DNA of 64,000 nt from a virus, in IMG/VR virus record IMGVR_UViG_3300017917_002938, positions 99,544 through 163,543 of that record. One strand, given 5' to 3'. Shown here one piece after another: positions 6,522 through 12,755 of the stretch. Within the stretch, counting starts at the first letter, position 1. Every line of letters starts with the position of its first letter. The translations under genes were made by a program, and so were the position numbers. A model generated the notes under the pieces. It was not told the origin of the DNA, did not search any database, and was given only the letters and a program-made list of their open reading frames with translations.

Positions 6522-6998
6522 TCAGGCCAACTCTTTGCACTTGTTGAAGTAGATGGTAGCGTTGTTCTTAGACACCACCAAACTGGCCATGATAGACTGA
6601 ATGCACTCCAGACGGACTTCCTTGGAGAATTCAGTTTGACCGAACCCTTTGTAGATGTCCAATGCTTTCGAAAGCTTGGAGGTGGTGCGAGGCAGTTTAG
6701 CCACTTTCACACCGACCACATCGGTCTTCATGCGAGCCATTTTCTTACCTTTGGCAGGTTTGGTAGTAGCTTGAACTTCTTGACTAGTATTTTCCATAAC
6801 AGATTTCCTTTTCACTTTTTTACTAGGTTTAAGCAAGTCCTCGGCCGTACAATACGGAACGATTACTTGACGATAACAAACGGCGTAGGTGCCGTCTGGT
6901 CTACTGACGAATTCGCTTTTATACGAACGCATCAATCCTTGGGCCTTCAGATCCTGATCGTACTGATCGGTCATCGGTATCTTCTTCATTCTGGCCAT
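6522..6998 (-). CDS. Two-part protein, C-terminal domain paralogous to the gene at 12476-12700 (158 aa)
   Basis: The C-terminal 52 residues can be aligned with the 74-aa protein at 12476-12700: both have a Thr/Ser-x-Leu helix start, a middle I-x-x-M helix and a closing NA-x-IYF-x-K-x-K motif, which looks like a small helical (winged-helix-like) DNA-binding domain. The N-terminal half is different and is joined by a Lys/Pro-rich linker (residues about 55-95). It has its own early promoter at 7031-7059 and an AAAGG ribosome binding site. Confidence 0.65.
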   Translation of the reverse strand: MARMKKIPMTDQYDQDLKAQGLMRSYKSEFVSRPDGTYAVCYRQVIVPYCTAEDLLKPSKKVKRKSVMENTSQEVQATTKPAKGKKMARMKTDVVGVKVAKLPRTTSKLSKALDIYKGFGQTEFSKEVRLECIQSIMASLVVSKNNATIYFNKCKELA

Positions 6999-7030
6999 TT
7001 CAACATCCTTTTCTCATTCACTATACATTA

Positions 7031-7059
7031 ATTATAGCGACATGTCGAAATTAAATCCA
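7031..7059 (-). promoter_or_regulatory. Early sigma70-type promoter
   Basis: Minus strand TGGATT, 17 bp, TATAAT, with the TAATTTCGACAT spacer. A leader ending in GTGAATGAGAAAAGGA carries the ribosome binding site of the 158-aa gene. Confidence 0.88.
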
Positions 7060-7116
7060 CTGTTTTTTCATTGAAAAACACCCACGGATTCTGTAGTGTC
7101 TGAGGTTATTGAAACG

Positions 7117-7458
7117 TTAATTACCCGAGTTTTGGAGAAATTCCCCTCTGACACCGCACATTCCGGCGATGATCGTACGTATATCAGAATCTCCTTCATT
7201 CCAAAGAGGGCGCTTGGCGATGACGTTGCCGTACCGTTCCACTGAATCCAGGTATCGTTGATCAAATATTTTACCGATAGTATCGAACATCAGAAGGCGT
7301 TCTTCTTCGGTGAGATTGGCCATGGCAATGGCTTCCATGATTTTTGACTTATTCTCCCGACCGGTCGTCCATACTCGGTGGTCATCGGAATATTCATAGA
7401 AGTGATCAAAGTTGATGATAGCGTTAATCAGGTATTGGAGTTGTTGTAGTGTTCTCAT
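7117..7458 (-). CDS. Hypothetical protein (113 aa)
   Basis: A 113-residue soluble, largely helical protein with no recognised family. The gene upstream ends one base before it begins. Downstream lies the promoter of the next gene group. Confidence 0.62.
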   Translation of the reverse strand: MRTLQQLQYLINAIINFDHFYEYSDDHRVWTTGRENKSKIMEAIAMANLTEEERLLMFDTIGKIFDQRYLDSVERYGNVIAKRPLWNEGDSDIRTIIAGMCGVRGEFLQNSGN

Positions 7459-7632
7459 TTAAACCTCTCGCAAAAGAATACAATGGTCATAAAGTTCTAG
7501 AAGATCAACGTCAGATAGATCCTCCACCTCTTGGGGAGTCATGGAATATTCAGCCATCAACATATCTTCATCTAACGCAAAGAATATGTATTCGACTAAA
7601 AGTTCCCGAAGGGAGAGTTCAGTCTTTACCAT
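7459..7632 (-). CDS. Acidic helical protein (57 aa)
   Basis: A 57-residue protein rich in Leu, Glu and Asp. The frame is open further upstream, but the ATG at 7632 follows the stop of the neighbour by one base (TGATATG) and avoids a 74-base overlap. No family recognised. Confidence 0.58.
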   Translation of the reverse strand: MVKTELSLRELLVEYIFFALDEDMLMAEYSMTPQEVEDLSDVDLLELYDHCILLREV

Positions 7633-7633
7633 A

Positions 7634-8059
7634 TCAGTACCAAGTCCTATGTTCTTCAGCCACATGTTCGCGTCCATCATACTCATCAATGTACCACTTA
7701 ACATCATCTGGAATCTCTACAACAGCAAGTTCAGCAGCTACTCCATCAGCTTCACTACCCATCTCTTCAACTACTTGAACCAATGCTGGATCATGTCGTT
7801 CGATATCTCGTTCATAAAAACTCTGCGCAGAATACAACTTATTGTAAGCAACACGCTCTTCTCTAGACATGGCGCGCCATGCATCACCTTCTTTAGATTC
7901 AATGCGATCTTCTGGCTTAACTAGCCAGTAAGTCCAAAACTTCCAGTTACGGTTATTCTGTTCTGGGTATACAGTGATACCTTTGATCTCGAAGTATCGC
8001 ATAACAGCTTCATGACTCAAACCAAAGCCACCAAAGCATCTATTAATTACTACTTTCAT
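7634..8059 (-). CDS. Conserved phage protein with MKVVINRCFGGFGLS start (141 aa)
   Basis: The N-terminal block (FGGFGLS then an Ala-Val helix) and the C-terminal DEYDGREHV-x-E-x-HRTW block are shared with a hypothetical protein common in tailed phages of proteobacteria, so this is a genuine conserved family. I know no biochemical role. Starts by overlap with nothing upstream but directly follows the gene at 8056-8298 by an ATGA junction. Confidence 0.7.
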   Translation of the reverse strand: MKVVINRCFGGFGLSHEAVMRYFEIKGITVYPEQNNRNWKFWTYWLVKPEDRIESKEGDAWRAMSREERVAYNKLYSAQSFYERDIERHDPALVQVVEEMGSEADGVAAELAVVEIPDDVKWYIDEYDGREHVAEEHRTWY

Positions 8060-8298
8060 TCTTTAACTCCGAAACGTTCCTTGATATCATCAATTAATAT
8101 ACTCAGCCCATAATCTGATGCTTCACCACGCCTACAGTTTGAATACTCAAGCGCATCGATGAATTCATTTAGCAACAACTCGGCAAATTTTTCTACTTCT
8201 GATCCCAATAGGACGTTTGCCGATTCGTAGATGTCTTGGGATTTCAGAGCCTCTGCTGGCCTGCATGATCTGTAGATTTCAGTTAGTCGTTCGTTCAT
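8056..8298 (-). CDS. Hypothetical protein (80 aa)
   Basis: An 80-residue soluble, helical, acidic protein without recognised family. It begins with MNER like the gene upstream, which may only reflect the shared start-codon context. Overlap of one base upstream and four bases downstream. Confidence 0.58.
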   Translation of the reverse strand: MNERLTEIYRSCRPAEALKSQDIYESANVLLGSEVEKFAELLLNEFIDALEYSNCRRGEASDYGLSILIDDIKERFGVKE

Positions 8299-8504
8299 TA
8301 TCGTTCTCTGAATAATGGCATACTGTCAGTCATGTGTCTAATATACACCAAGTCAGGGAAAGTATCAAGGGAACCTCTATGGCTTTTGATTTTAATGTGA
8401 TGTTCAACCAAGTCTTTGGCGATAGTCTCAATCCCATAGAAAAACATTTCTGTGGCGCCTTGTTCTATTTGTTTTGCAAAGTGTTCTTTCATACGTTCGT
8501 TCAT
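8298..8504 (-). CDS. Hypothetical protein (68 aa)
   Basis: A 68-residue protein with no recognised family, sharing its last base with the start of the next gene and overlapping the zinc-ribbon gene upstream by ATGA. Confidence 0.56.
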   Translation of the reverse strand: MNERMKEHFAKQIEQGATEMFFYGIETIAKDLVEHHIKIKSHRGSLDTFPDLVYIRHMTDSMPLFRER

Positions 8505-8704
8505 CTCAACTCCGGCTCTTTATCATAGCATGTCAAACACACCGCATCGTACTTTGGACCCATACAGTGGTAGATGGCACCGTTGCAATACTTACACAAA
8601 ATAAATGCATGGGTCACAATGGATCCTTTTGGTGGTGCATACAGTTTATAGAACCCCTCTTCTCTTTCTACGTAACCAATATGTTCACGTATTAGTTCGT
8701 TCAT
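8501..8704 (-). CDS. Small zinc-ribbon protein (67 aa)
   Basis: Two Cys-x-x-Cys pairs (CKYC and CLTC, about 19 residues apart) with nearby His form a zinc ribbon. I use the ATG at 8704 rather than the one at 8740, which would lie far inside the upstream gene. Zinc ribbons recur three times among the small early genes of this region. Confidence 0.62.
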   Translation of the reverse strand: MNELIREHIGYVEREEGFYKLYAPPKGSIVTHAFILCKYCNGAIYHCMGPKYDAVCLTCYDKEPELR

Positions 8705-8897
8705 TCTGGTAATACTCTTCTTGCAGGAATATGGGGCCATTTATTTCATGGAAAATCTCCAGCACCTCATCAAACTTCAATCCATGGCGATGGGAAACCA
8801 ATCGAAGTTGCTCCATGATCTGGGTATAGGTTTGATTGGTGGAGACTTGGCGAACTTCTTCTTCAATACCCATGTAAAAGTCCTTCAATTTACCCAT
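8685..8897 (-). CDS. Helical hypothetical protein, paralogue of next gene upstream (70 aa)
   Basis: A 70-residue helical protein. Its DEVLEIFHEI block matches DEMLEVFNEI in the gene at 8890-9081, and both have a following I-x-x-x-H/Y-x-D pattern, so the two are probably tandem duplicates. No function known. Confidence 0.6.
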   Translation of the reverse strand: MGKLKDFYMGIEEEVRQVSTNQTYTQIMEQLRLVSHRHGLKFDEVLEIFHEINGPIFLQEEYYQNERTNT

Positions 8898-9081
8898 GAT
8901 CTACTCCTGCCTTGACATCCATGTCGTGATAGATTTCCCAGACGTAGTCGGTACCGATTTGGTATTCAGAGGCAATCTCGTTGAATACTTCTAGCATTTC
9001 GTCAAAGGTCTCAAAACCCTTGGCTACCTCTTCGGCGACAGCCTCTCGTACATCCATGATTACTCGCTTGTAATATGCCAT
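8890..9081 (-). CDS. Helical hypothetical protein, tandem paralogue (63 aa)
   Basis: A 63-residue protein with Ala/Glu-rich helices and the F-D-E-M-L-E-V-F block shared with its downstream neighbour. It overlaps that gene by eight bases and shares one base with the gene upstream. Confidence 0.6.
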   Translation of the reverse strand: MAYYKRVIMDVREAVAEEVAKGFETFDEMLEVFNEIASEYQIGTDYVWEIYHDMDVKAGVDHG

Positions 9082-9452
9082 TATGCTATCTCCTTTGGCA
9101 CTAAATCACCGTCAATCGTAATACGGGGTTCGGGGAATTGAACAAACCCTTCGTACTCCATCTGGCTTTGTTCGAACTCAGATACCCATCCGTTATCCTC
9201 GATCGAATACCCCAGGATGTATTCCCGGCAGTACTCGTTGTTTCGTTCGATCTTGGGACCGATGATGTTATCCACGATATCGCGGATCTTCTTATCGAAG
9301 AACTCATCGGTAGGACGGACGGAGTATTCCACGTCTTCAACCACGTACGAAGAACCACCCTTCATCTTCCAATACTGGGGGCACTCACCTTTGCCATCCC
9401 AATCGTGGGCACCGTAGTTTTCCATGTATTGGGTATTAATAACTAATTTCAT
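9081..9452 (-). CDS. Conserved phage protein, MKLVINTQYMENYGAHDW type (123 aa)
   Basis: A 123-residue protein with an N-terminal beta strand (KLVINTQ) followed by a Gly/Trp-rich loop, similar in layout to the 141-aa protein at 7634-8059. I recall similar starts in other phages but no function. It has its own early promoter at 9482-9510. An eight-codon frame in the leader overlaps its ATG. Confidence 0.65.
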   Translation of the reverse strand: MKLVINTQYMENYGAHDWDGKGECPQYWKMKGGSSYVVEDVEYSVRPTDEFFDKKIRDIVDNIIGPKIERNNEYCREYILGYSIEDNGWVSEFEQSQMEYEGFVQFPEPRITIDGDLVPKEIA

Positions 9453-9481
9453 ACCGTTCCTTTCTCATTCATCATAATACA

Positions 9482-9510
9482 ATTATAGAGAAATGTCGAA
9501 ATTAAATCAA
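9482..9510 (-). promoter_or_regulatory. Early sigma70-type promoter
   Basis: Minus strand TTGATT, 17 bp, TATAAT with the TAATTTCGACAT spacer. The stop codon of the 56-aa gene upstream lies inside the -35 box. The leader contains ATGATGAATGAGAAAGGA. Confidence 0.9.
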
Positions 9511-9677
9511 CAGGTTTTTTCGCCATGGAGACACTCATGGATAAGAGAGTTCACGAAATCACAATACTCTTGATCCAGTAAGGCCAAATACTCCTCTTCT
9601 TGACGAAGTTCTAACATGTAGTTGTAGAACTCGTATCCGGAGTCTTCTTCACACTGAATTTGATCAAATGAGTCCAT
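9507..9677 (-). CDS. Acidic small protein (56 aa)
   Basis: A 56-codon frame, rich in Glu, Asp, Tyr and Leu, with four Cys. It starts two bases after the stop of the gene upstream and its TGA is part of the -35 box of the next promoter, an economical arrangement also seen at 11430. No family recognised. Confidence 0.6.
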   Translation of the reverse strand: MDSFDQIQCEEDSGYEFYNYMLELRQEEEYLALLDQEYCDFVNSLIHECLHGEKTC

Positions 9678-9679
9678 GA

Positions 9680-9994
9680 TTAAGATCCCATAGAGACTTC
9701 GAACTTACCGTTACGGCGGTAGAAACGTTCGATGAAATTACCCCAGTATCCGGCCTTCTCTACAATCTCACCAATGGATACTTTAGCCTGGGGAATATTG
9801 AATTTACCGTCTTTGACTTCTACGGTGGTAGAGAACCCATCATACCATACCTCATGGATGCCATCGTGCATCATGCGGACTTGATTGTGGGGGGAGCCTT
9901 TGCAGTCCATATCGAAGAAGATAGCAGCATCCATTTCCTGCCAATCATCGTAATCGCCGGAAGTATCTTTGTAGATTGACCAAACCATCTGCAT
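9680..9994 (-). CDS. Hypothetical protein (104 aa)
   Basis: A 104-residue protein with beta-rich, aromatic composition and an internal FFDMDCKG stretch. AAGGAG lies eight bases before the ATG. No recognised family. Confidence 0.62.
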   Translation of the reverse strand: MQMVWSIYKDTSGDYDDWQEMDAAIFFDMDCKGSPHNQVRMMHDGIHEVWYDGFSTTVEVKDGKFNIPQAKVSIGEIVEKAGYWGNFIERFYRRNGKFEVSMGS

Positions 9995-10006
9995 TTGATT
10001 ATCTCC

Positions 10007-10102
10007 TTAGATGAAGCAAATTGCGATCATGAAAACCGCAAAAGCCGCACAACACAACACTTCTTCTACTTTCTCGCGAAACGTCAGATCTTTGAATTCC
10101 AT
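10007..10102 (-). CDS. Tiny single-pass membrane peptide (31 aa)
   Basis: A 31-codon gene with a charged N-terminal third (KDLTFREKVEE) and a C-terminal hydrophobic helix of about 17 residues containing two Cys. It is the first gene after an early promoter (10133-10161) and has AAAGG upstream, which makes it credible despite its length. Short phage membrane peptides often act on host membrane enzymes; the role here is unknown. Confidence 0.62.
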   Translation of the reverse strand: MEFKDLTFREKVEEVLCCAAFAVFMIAICFI

Positions 10103-10132
10103 TTCATCACCTTTCTTAATCATCATACCTTA

Positions 10133-10161
10133 ATTATAAGGATATGTCGAAATTAAATCAA
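10133..10161 (-). promoter_or_regulatory. Early sigma70-type promoter
   Basis: Minus strand TTGATT, 17 bp, TATAAT with spacer TAATTTCGACAT. It drives the 31-aa membrane peptide and the genes after it. Confidence 0.9.
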
Positions 10162-10192
10162 CTGTTTATAAAGTAATAAGAAATAGTTACTT

Positions 10193-10477
10193 TTACGGTT
10201 GTTCGGTGTAAGGGATTCGAACGATGAGAGACTGAAGGAAAACCATTCTACCCCAGACACGGGCAGGTATAGTTTTGATTGAAAAGTCGTTAACGCCGGA
10301 TTTAATCAAAGTCTGGCGGATGTCCATGATTAGATCGTGAGCGCTATCGCGTGAGTAGCACTTGACCGTGCGGCATTTTTCGTACCGGTTGGTGTAAATC
10401 ATGTAACTCGGTTTACCGTACTGGCGCATGACCGAACGTACGATTTGGGTAGGGCGAATACAATCTTTGATTTCCAT
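10193..10477 (-). CDS. Hypothetical protein (94 aa)
   Basis: A 94-residue basic protein. The frame is open six codons further upstream, but that start lies inside the conserved leader; the ATG at 10477 has GAAAGGA at normal distance. Regular alternation of Arg/Lys and hydrophobic residues suggests a small alpha/beta fold. No family recognised. Confidence 0.62.
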   Translation of the reverse strand: MEIKDCIRPTQIVRSVMRQYGKPSYMIYTNRYEKCRTVKCYSRDSAHDLIMDIRQTLIKSGVNDFSIKTIPARVWGRMVFLQSLIVRIPYTEQP

Positions 10478-10508
10478 AATATCATCCTTTCTCATTCATC
10501 ATACGTTC

Positions 10509-10537
10509 ATTATAGAGAAACTCGGAAATTAAATCCA
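10509..10537 (-). promoter_or_regulatory. Early sigma70-type promoter
   Basis: Minus strand TGGATT, 17 bp, TATAAT; leader contains ATGATGAATGAGAAAGGA before the ATG at 10477. Confidence 0.88.
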
Positions 10538-10548
10538 CGGTTACTATT

Positions 10549-10704
10549 TTAATAACCCTTGGATCTAGCGGCTTTTCCGGCCGCTATGATACCCAGGAGG
10601 CAGCGCTGGGGGATGATGAGTCCACAGATGATGATGAGAAAGCCCAGCGCTGCCAAAACCAGACGTAGCCATACGTTATACAATACAACCTTGATCCACT
10701 TCAT
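10549..10704 (-). CDS. Small membrane protein (51 aa)
   Basis: A 51-codon frame with one long hydrophobic segment (residues about 13-31), a short polar turn and a second weaker one, then a basic C-terminus. It starts within the 3' end of the gene upstream (29-base overlap) after an AGGATC sequence. A perfect inverted repeat AGCGCTG/CAGCGCT lies inside it, so a regulatory RNA structure is also possible. Confidence 0.5.
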   Translation of the reverse strand: MKWIKVVLYNVWLRLVLAALGFLIIICGLIIPQRCLLGIIAAGKAARSKGY

Positions 10705-10903
10705 TAATTGATCCTAATTCTTTTGAAATCGTGTTTACTACTACCCATACGGCGGTCATCACCGCGGCTGGGTTATCGGAGGCGTTGGCCACCTTAACAG
10801 CATAATCAAACGCCTCCGACAGTGTCTCGCGGTCGGCAAACAACGAGCTCTTGATTTGTTTTCGGTATTCGTCTAAACTCATTTTGTTAGGTTCCCAATT
10901 CAT
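10676..10903 (-). CDS. Hypothetical protein (75 aa)
   Basis: A 75-residue protein with a helical, Ala/Val-rich middle and no recognised family. Overlaps the upstream gene by ATGA at 10900-10903. Confidence 0.6.
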   Translation of the reverse strand: MNWEPNKMSLDEYRKQIKSSLFADRETLSEAFDYAVKVANASDNPAAVMTAVWVVVNTISKELGSINEVDQGCIV

Positions 10904-11100
10904 TCTACCAGCGCCCCCTCAAATTGTTCGTACATCTGAATGAAATCTTTGCATTGGGTGTACATATGGTGAAAGGCTCGGAGTTCGTACTCATTCATAT
11001 CCATTTCACCATGGCCAAAGCAAAACTGTTCCATCTTATCCAGGCATTGGCCCAGATCACCGGAGGTGTTCTCAAACACACAATATGACATGGAAGGCAT
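10900..11100 (-). CDS. Hypothetical protein with scattered Cys/His (66 aa)
   Basis: A 66-residue acidic protein with four Cys and four His that might bind a metal. I chose the ATG at 11100, which forms TAATG with the stop of a 29-codon frame and has AAAGGA upstream, over the longer frame beginning at 11151. Confidence 0.58.
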   Translation of the reverse strand: MPSMSYCVFENTSGDLGQCLDKMEQFCFGHGEMDMNEYELRAFHHMYTQCKDFIQMYEQFEGALVE

Positions 11101-11189
11101 TATTCTACATCCTTTAGAGTAACGGGGTTCAACAACTGCTTGACCATCCACTCGAACACTTTTTGACTCAATTCTGAATTCGATTCCAT
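11100..11189 (-). CDS. Possible tiny protein (29 aa)
   Basis: A 29-codon frame joined to both neighbours by TAATG overlaps. The peptide is amphipathic and helical. Its context argues for translation; its length leaves doubt. Confidence 0.45.
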   Translation of the reverse strand: MESNSELSQKVFEWMVKQLLNPVTLKDVE

Positions 11190-11374
11190 TACACCACCTC
11201 TTTCACTTGAAACAACTTTCTACCTTCGGCCATGAACATTCTGAATTCACGTCCAACTTGTGTACCGCGATACTCTTCGAAGTTCTCATCAATGAACTGC
11301 ATGGCTTCGAGGATTCCAAAGCCTTTCCAGGCCTGGCGGATACACTCTACTTCATTCATCAGATTCTCGTACAT
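11189..11374 (-). CDS. Helical hypothetical protein (61 aa)
   Basis: A 61-residue protein with Glu, Phe and Met-rich helices. The frame extends eight codons into the conserved leader, but the ATG at 11374, five bases after AAAGGAA, is the better start. First gene after the promoter at 11405-11433. Confidence 0.62.
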   Translation of the reverse strand: MYENLMNEVECIRQAWKGFGILEAMQFIDENFEEYRGTQVGREFRMFMAEGRKLFQVKEVV

Positions 11375-11404
11375 TTGATTTCCTTTCTCATTCATCATAA
11401 TACA

Positions 11405-11433
11405 ATTATAAGGATATGTCGAAATTAAATCAA
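11405..11433 (-). promoter_or_regulatory. Early sigma70-type promoter
   Basis: Minus strand TTGATT, 17 bp, TATAAT with spacer TAATTTCGACAT. The TGA stop of the zinc-ribbon gene at 11430 is inside the -35 box. Confidence 0.9.
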
Positions 11434-11597
11434 CTGTTTTCTTCCACGGCTTCCTTGATGCAATCCAGGCATTGGATGAGGCCGGAGAACATCTTGAAAT
11501 TCCCCTTGATCTTGGACTGGCCGCACACCGGGCACAGCTGGCGTTCGCCCAAGTACCGTTGGGTGGAGTATTTGGATTGATAGAAGAACGTAGCCAT
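11430..11597 (-). CDS. Small zinc-ribbon protein (55 aa)
   Basis: A 55-codon gene with two Cys-x-x-Cys pairs (CPVC near residue 22 and CLDC near residue 43) and basic residues between, the layout of a zinc ribbon. It starts by TAATG overlap with the gene upstream. Role unknown; nucleic-acid binding or host-protein binding is likely for this fold. Confidence 0.65.
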   Translation of the reverse strand: MATFFYQSKYSTQRYLGERQLCPVCGQSKIKGNFKMFSGLIQCLDCIKEAVEENS

Positions 11598-11884
11598 TAT
11601 GCGGTCTCCTCAATCAACCCCAGACACTCCAGCACTCGAATCTCGGCCATATAGTTCTTCCCACCGATGTGCCAGCGATGGAGCCCCATGGGTGTGGTAT
11701 ACTCTTTCCAATCGTAGATCGTGGCGATCGTACCGTCTTCAAACTCCAGGCACCATTCACAGGTGGTTTTATCGCCACCCAGAGAATCAGGTTCCCCGAA
11801 CACCTCTACCAGGCGGTGGTAGTAGGTTTCCACGTAGCCGACTCGGCCGGTCATATTAGGGTTTGCGTCTTTGGTGAATTTCAT
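11597..11884 (-). CDS. Conserved hypothetical protein (95 aa)
   Basis: A 95-residue protein. The blocks RVGYVETYYHRLVEVFGEP and TTCEWCLEF, then TPMGLHRWHIGG, recall a small phage protein of unknown function that I have seen in other genomes. Mixed alpha/beta. Overlaps the upstream gene by ATGA and the downstream one by TAATG. Confidence 0.66.
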   Translation of the reverse strand: MKFTKDANPNMTGRVGYVETYYHRLVEVFGEPDSLGGDKTTCEWCLEFEDGTIATIYDWKEYTTPMGLHRWHIGGKNYMAEIRVLECLGLIEETA

Positions 11885-12171
11885 ACAATCTCCTTACCAT
11901 CGGACGTTACCAGCACCATTTCTTCGCTTTCACGTCTATCCATCATTTCACTCAGAATGAACTTCGCGCGATTGAGTTGCTTGCGAACGTACTCGTTAGA
12001 GTTAGGGGAAGGGATGGTTGGATTATTCATCTCGATCATCTCTTGGCAATCGGACAAGATACCCATCACCACCATTTCCAAACCGGAGAACTTAGCGGTA
12101 ATGGATTCCATGTATTGTCTACGGATCTCAACTTCTGTCATACCGTAGCAGCGCTTTTCAAATTCAGTCAT
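11881..12171 (-). CDS. Helical hypothetical protein (96 aa)
   Basis: A 96-residue protein, mostly helical and rich in Met and Glu. ATG at 12171 is preferred because AAAGGA lies six bases before it; the in-frame codons upstream belong to the conserved leader. First gene after the promoter at 12203-12231. Confidence 0.62.
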   Translation of the reverse strand: MTEFEKRCYGMTEVEIRRQYMESITAKFSGLEMVVMGILSDCQEMIEMNNPTIPSPNSNEYVRKQLNRAKFILSEMMDRRESEEMVLVTSDGKEIV

Positions 12172-12202
12172 TTCATTTCCTTTCTCATTCATCATAAGAA
12201 TA

Positions 12203-12231
12203 ATTATAGAGAAATGACGAAATTAAATCAA
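12203..12231 (-). promoter_or_regulatory. Early sigma70-type promoter
   Basis: Minus strand TTGATT, 17 bp, TATAAT with a TAATTTCGTCAT spacer and the ATGATGAATGAGAAAGGA leader. It lies immediately after the structured stretch 12242-12472. Confidence 0.9.
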
Positions 12232-12241
12232 CCGCTTTTTT

Positions 12242-12472
12242 CCTCACAGAATCCGTGGGGTCTCCAATACCTTACTGAGCCGTATGGGTATTGGAGGGGA
12301 AAAGGTGCCTGTTTTTAGATCATGCCCAGGCTCGATCCTGCTCTTAAACACCGGACGGATTTGGCAGCCGTTACCGTCCTACTATGGGGCGCCTTTTGGT
12401 CCTTTAATACCGAGGTGGATCTCACGTAAGAGATAAGCCACCGATACCCCGTACTCCAACCCCTCCCGGGGT
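12242..12472 (-). ncRNA. Structured non-coding stretch, possible RNA element
   Basis: Between 12232 and 12475 I find no credible gene, but a row of stem-loops: ACCCC/GGGGT with a GGGA tetraloop (12459-12472), GGTGG-ATCTC/GAGAT-CCACC (12414-12442), GGACGG/CCGTCC (12353-12379), a CAGG/CCTG arm (12327-12340), a ten-pair stem CTCCAATACC/GGTATTGGAG (12262-12296) and a near-perfect stem at 12242-12260. The 12327-12340 arm looks like a tRNA T-arm short by one base, but I cannot fold a whole tRNA. It could be a phage regulatory RNA or a decayed tRNA cluster transcribed from 12727-12755. Confidence 0.5.
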
Positions 12473-12475
12473 GTC

Positions 12476-12700
12476 TTATAGACCGGCTTCTACAATAGCC
12501 TTGGCTTTAGCAAAGTAGATAGAAGCGTTGGTCTTGGTGATTTTGAGGTCTTCTACCATCACCTGGATGATTTCATCCTTAGGCAACAGACCATTCACAC
12601 GGAACAACTCCACCGCTACAGCCAACTTGGTGCCGGCCTTGGGCGCTCGCTTGAACACGTACTGCTTACCTTTGAGCTTGGTTACGGATTCGATTTTCAT
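12476..12700 (-). CDS. Small helical domain protein, paralogue of the C-terminus at 6522-6998 (74 aa)
   Basis: A 74-residue basic protein. After a Lys-rich start (residues 1-22) it shares its helices and the closing NA-x-IYF-x-K-x-K motif with the 158-aa protein at 6522-6998. The pattern of a helix, I-x-V-M helix and aromatic end suggests a small DNA-binding fold. It has its own early promoter and an AAGGAG ribosome binding site. Confidence 0.66.
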   Translation of the reverse strand: MKIESVTKLKGKQYVFKRAPKAGTKLAVAVELFRVNGLLPKDEIIQVMVEDLKITKTNASIYFAKAKAIVEAGL

Positions 12701-12726
12701 GGTTTCTCCTTATTCACTATACCTCT

Positions 12727-12755
12727 ATTATGGATTCTACCGGAAATTAAATCAA
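12727..12755 (-). promoter_or_regulatory. Early sigma70-type promoter
   Basis: Minus strand TTGATT, 17 bp, CATAAT. The spacer keeps TAATTTC at its start. It can drive both the 74-aa gene and the structured stretch after it. Confidence 0.82.

Noticed and set aside
6252-7031. Overlapping plus-strand open frames at 6252-6485, 6299-6547 and 6486-7031
   Set aside because: They lie antisense to well-supported minus-strand genes with ribosome binding sites and promoters; the long plus frame is a shadow of 6522-6998.
7068-7265. 65-codon minus-strand frame overlapping 7117-7458
   Set aside because: Composition is not protein-like, no ribosome binding site is seen, and it overlaps the better frame at 7117-7458.
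9101-9446. Frames on both strands inside 9081-9452
   Set aside because: The MKLVIN frame has promoter, leader and ribosome binding site; the alternatives have none.
10193-10230. TTCGAATCC-like sequence reminiscent of a tRNA T-loop
   Set aside because: It lies inside the 3' end of the coding frame 10193-10477 and the neighbouring bases do not pair as a T-arm; no cloverleaf can be built.
12327-12400. Possible tRNA on the minus strand in the structured stretch
   Set aside because: An arm like a T-arm and an ATAGTAGGACGGTAAC stretch like a D-arm are present, but the T-loop is one base short, the anticodon stem has mismatches and the acceptor ends do not pair. I keep it only as structured RNA.
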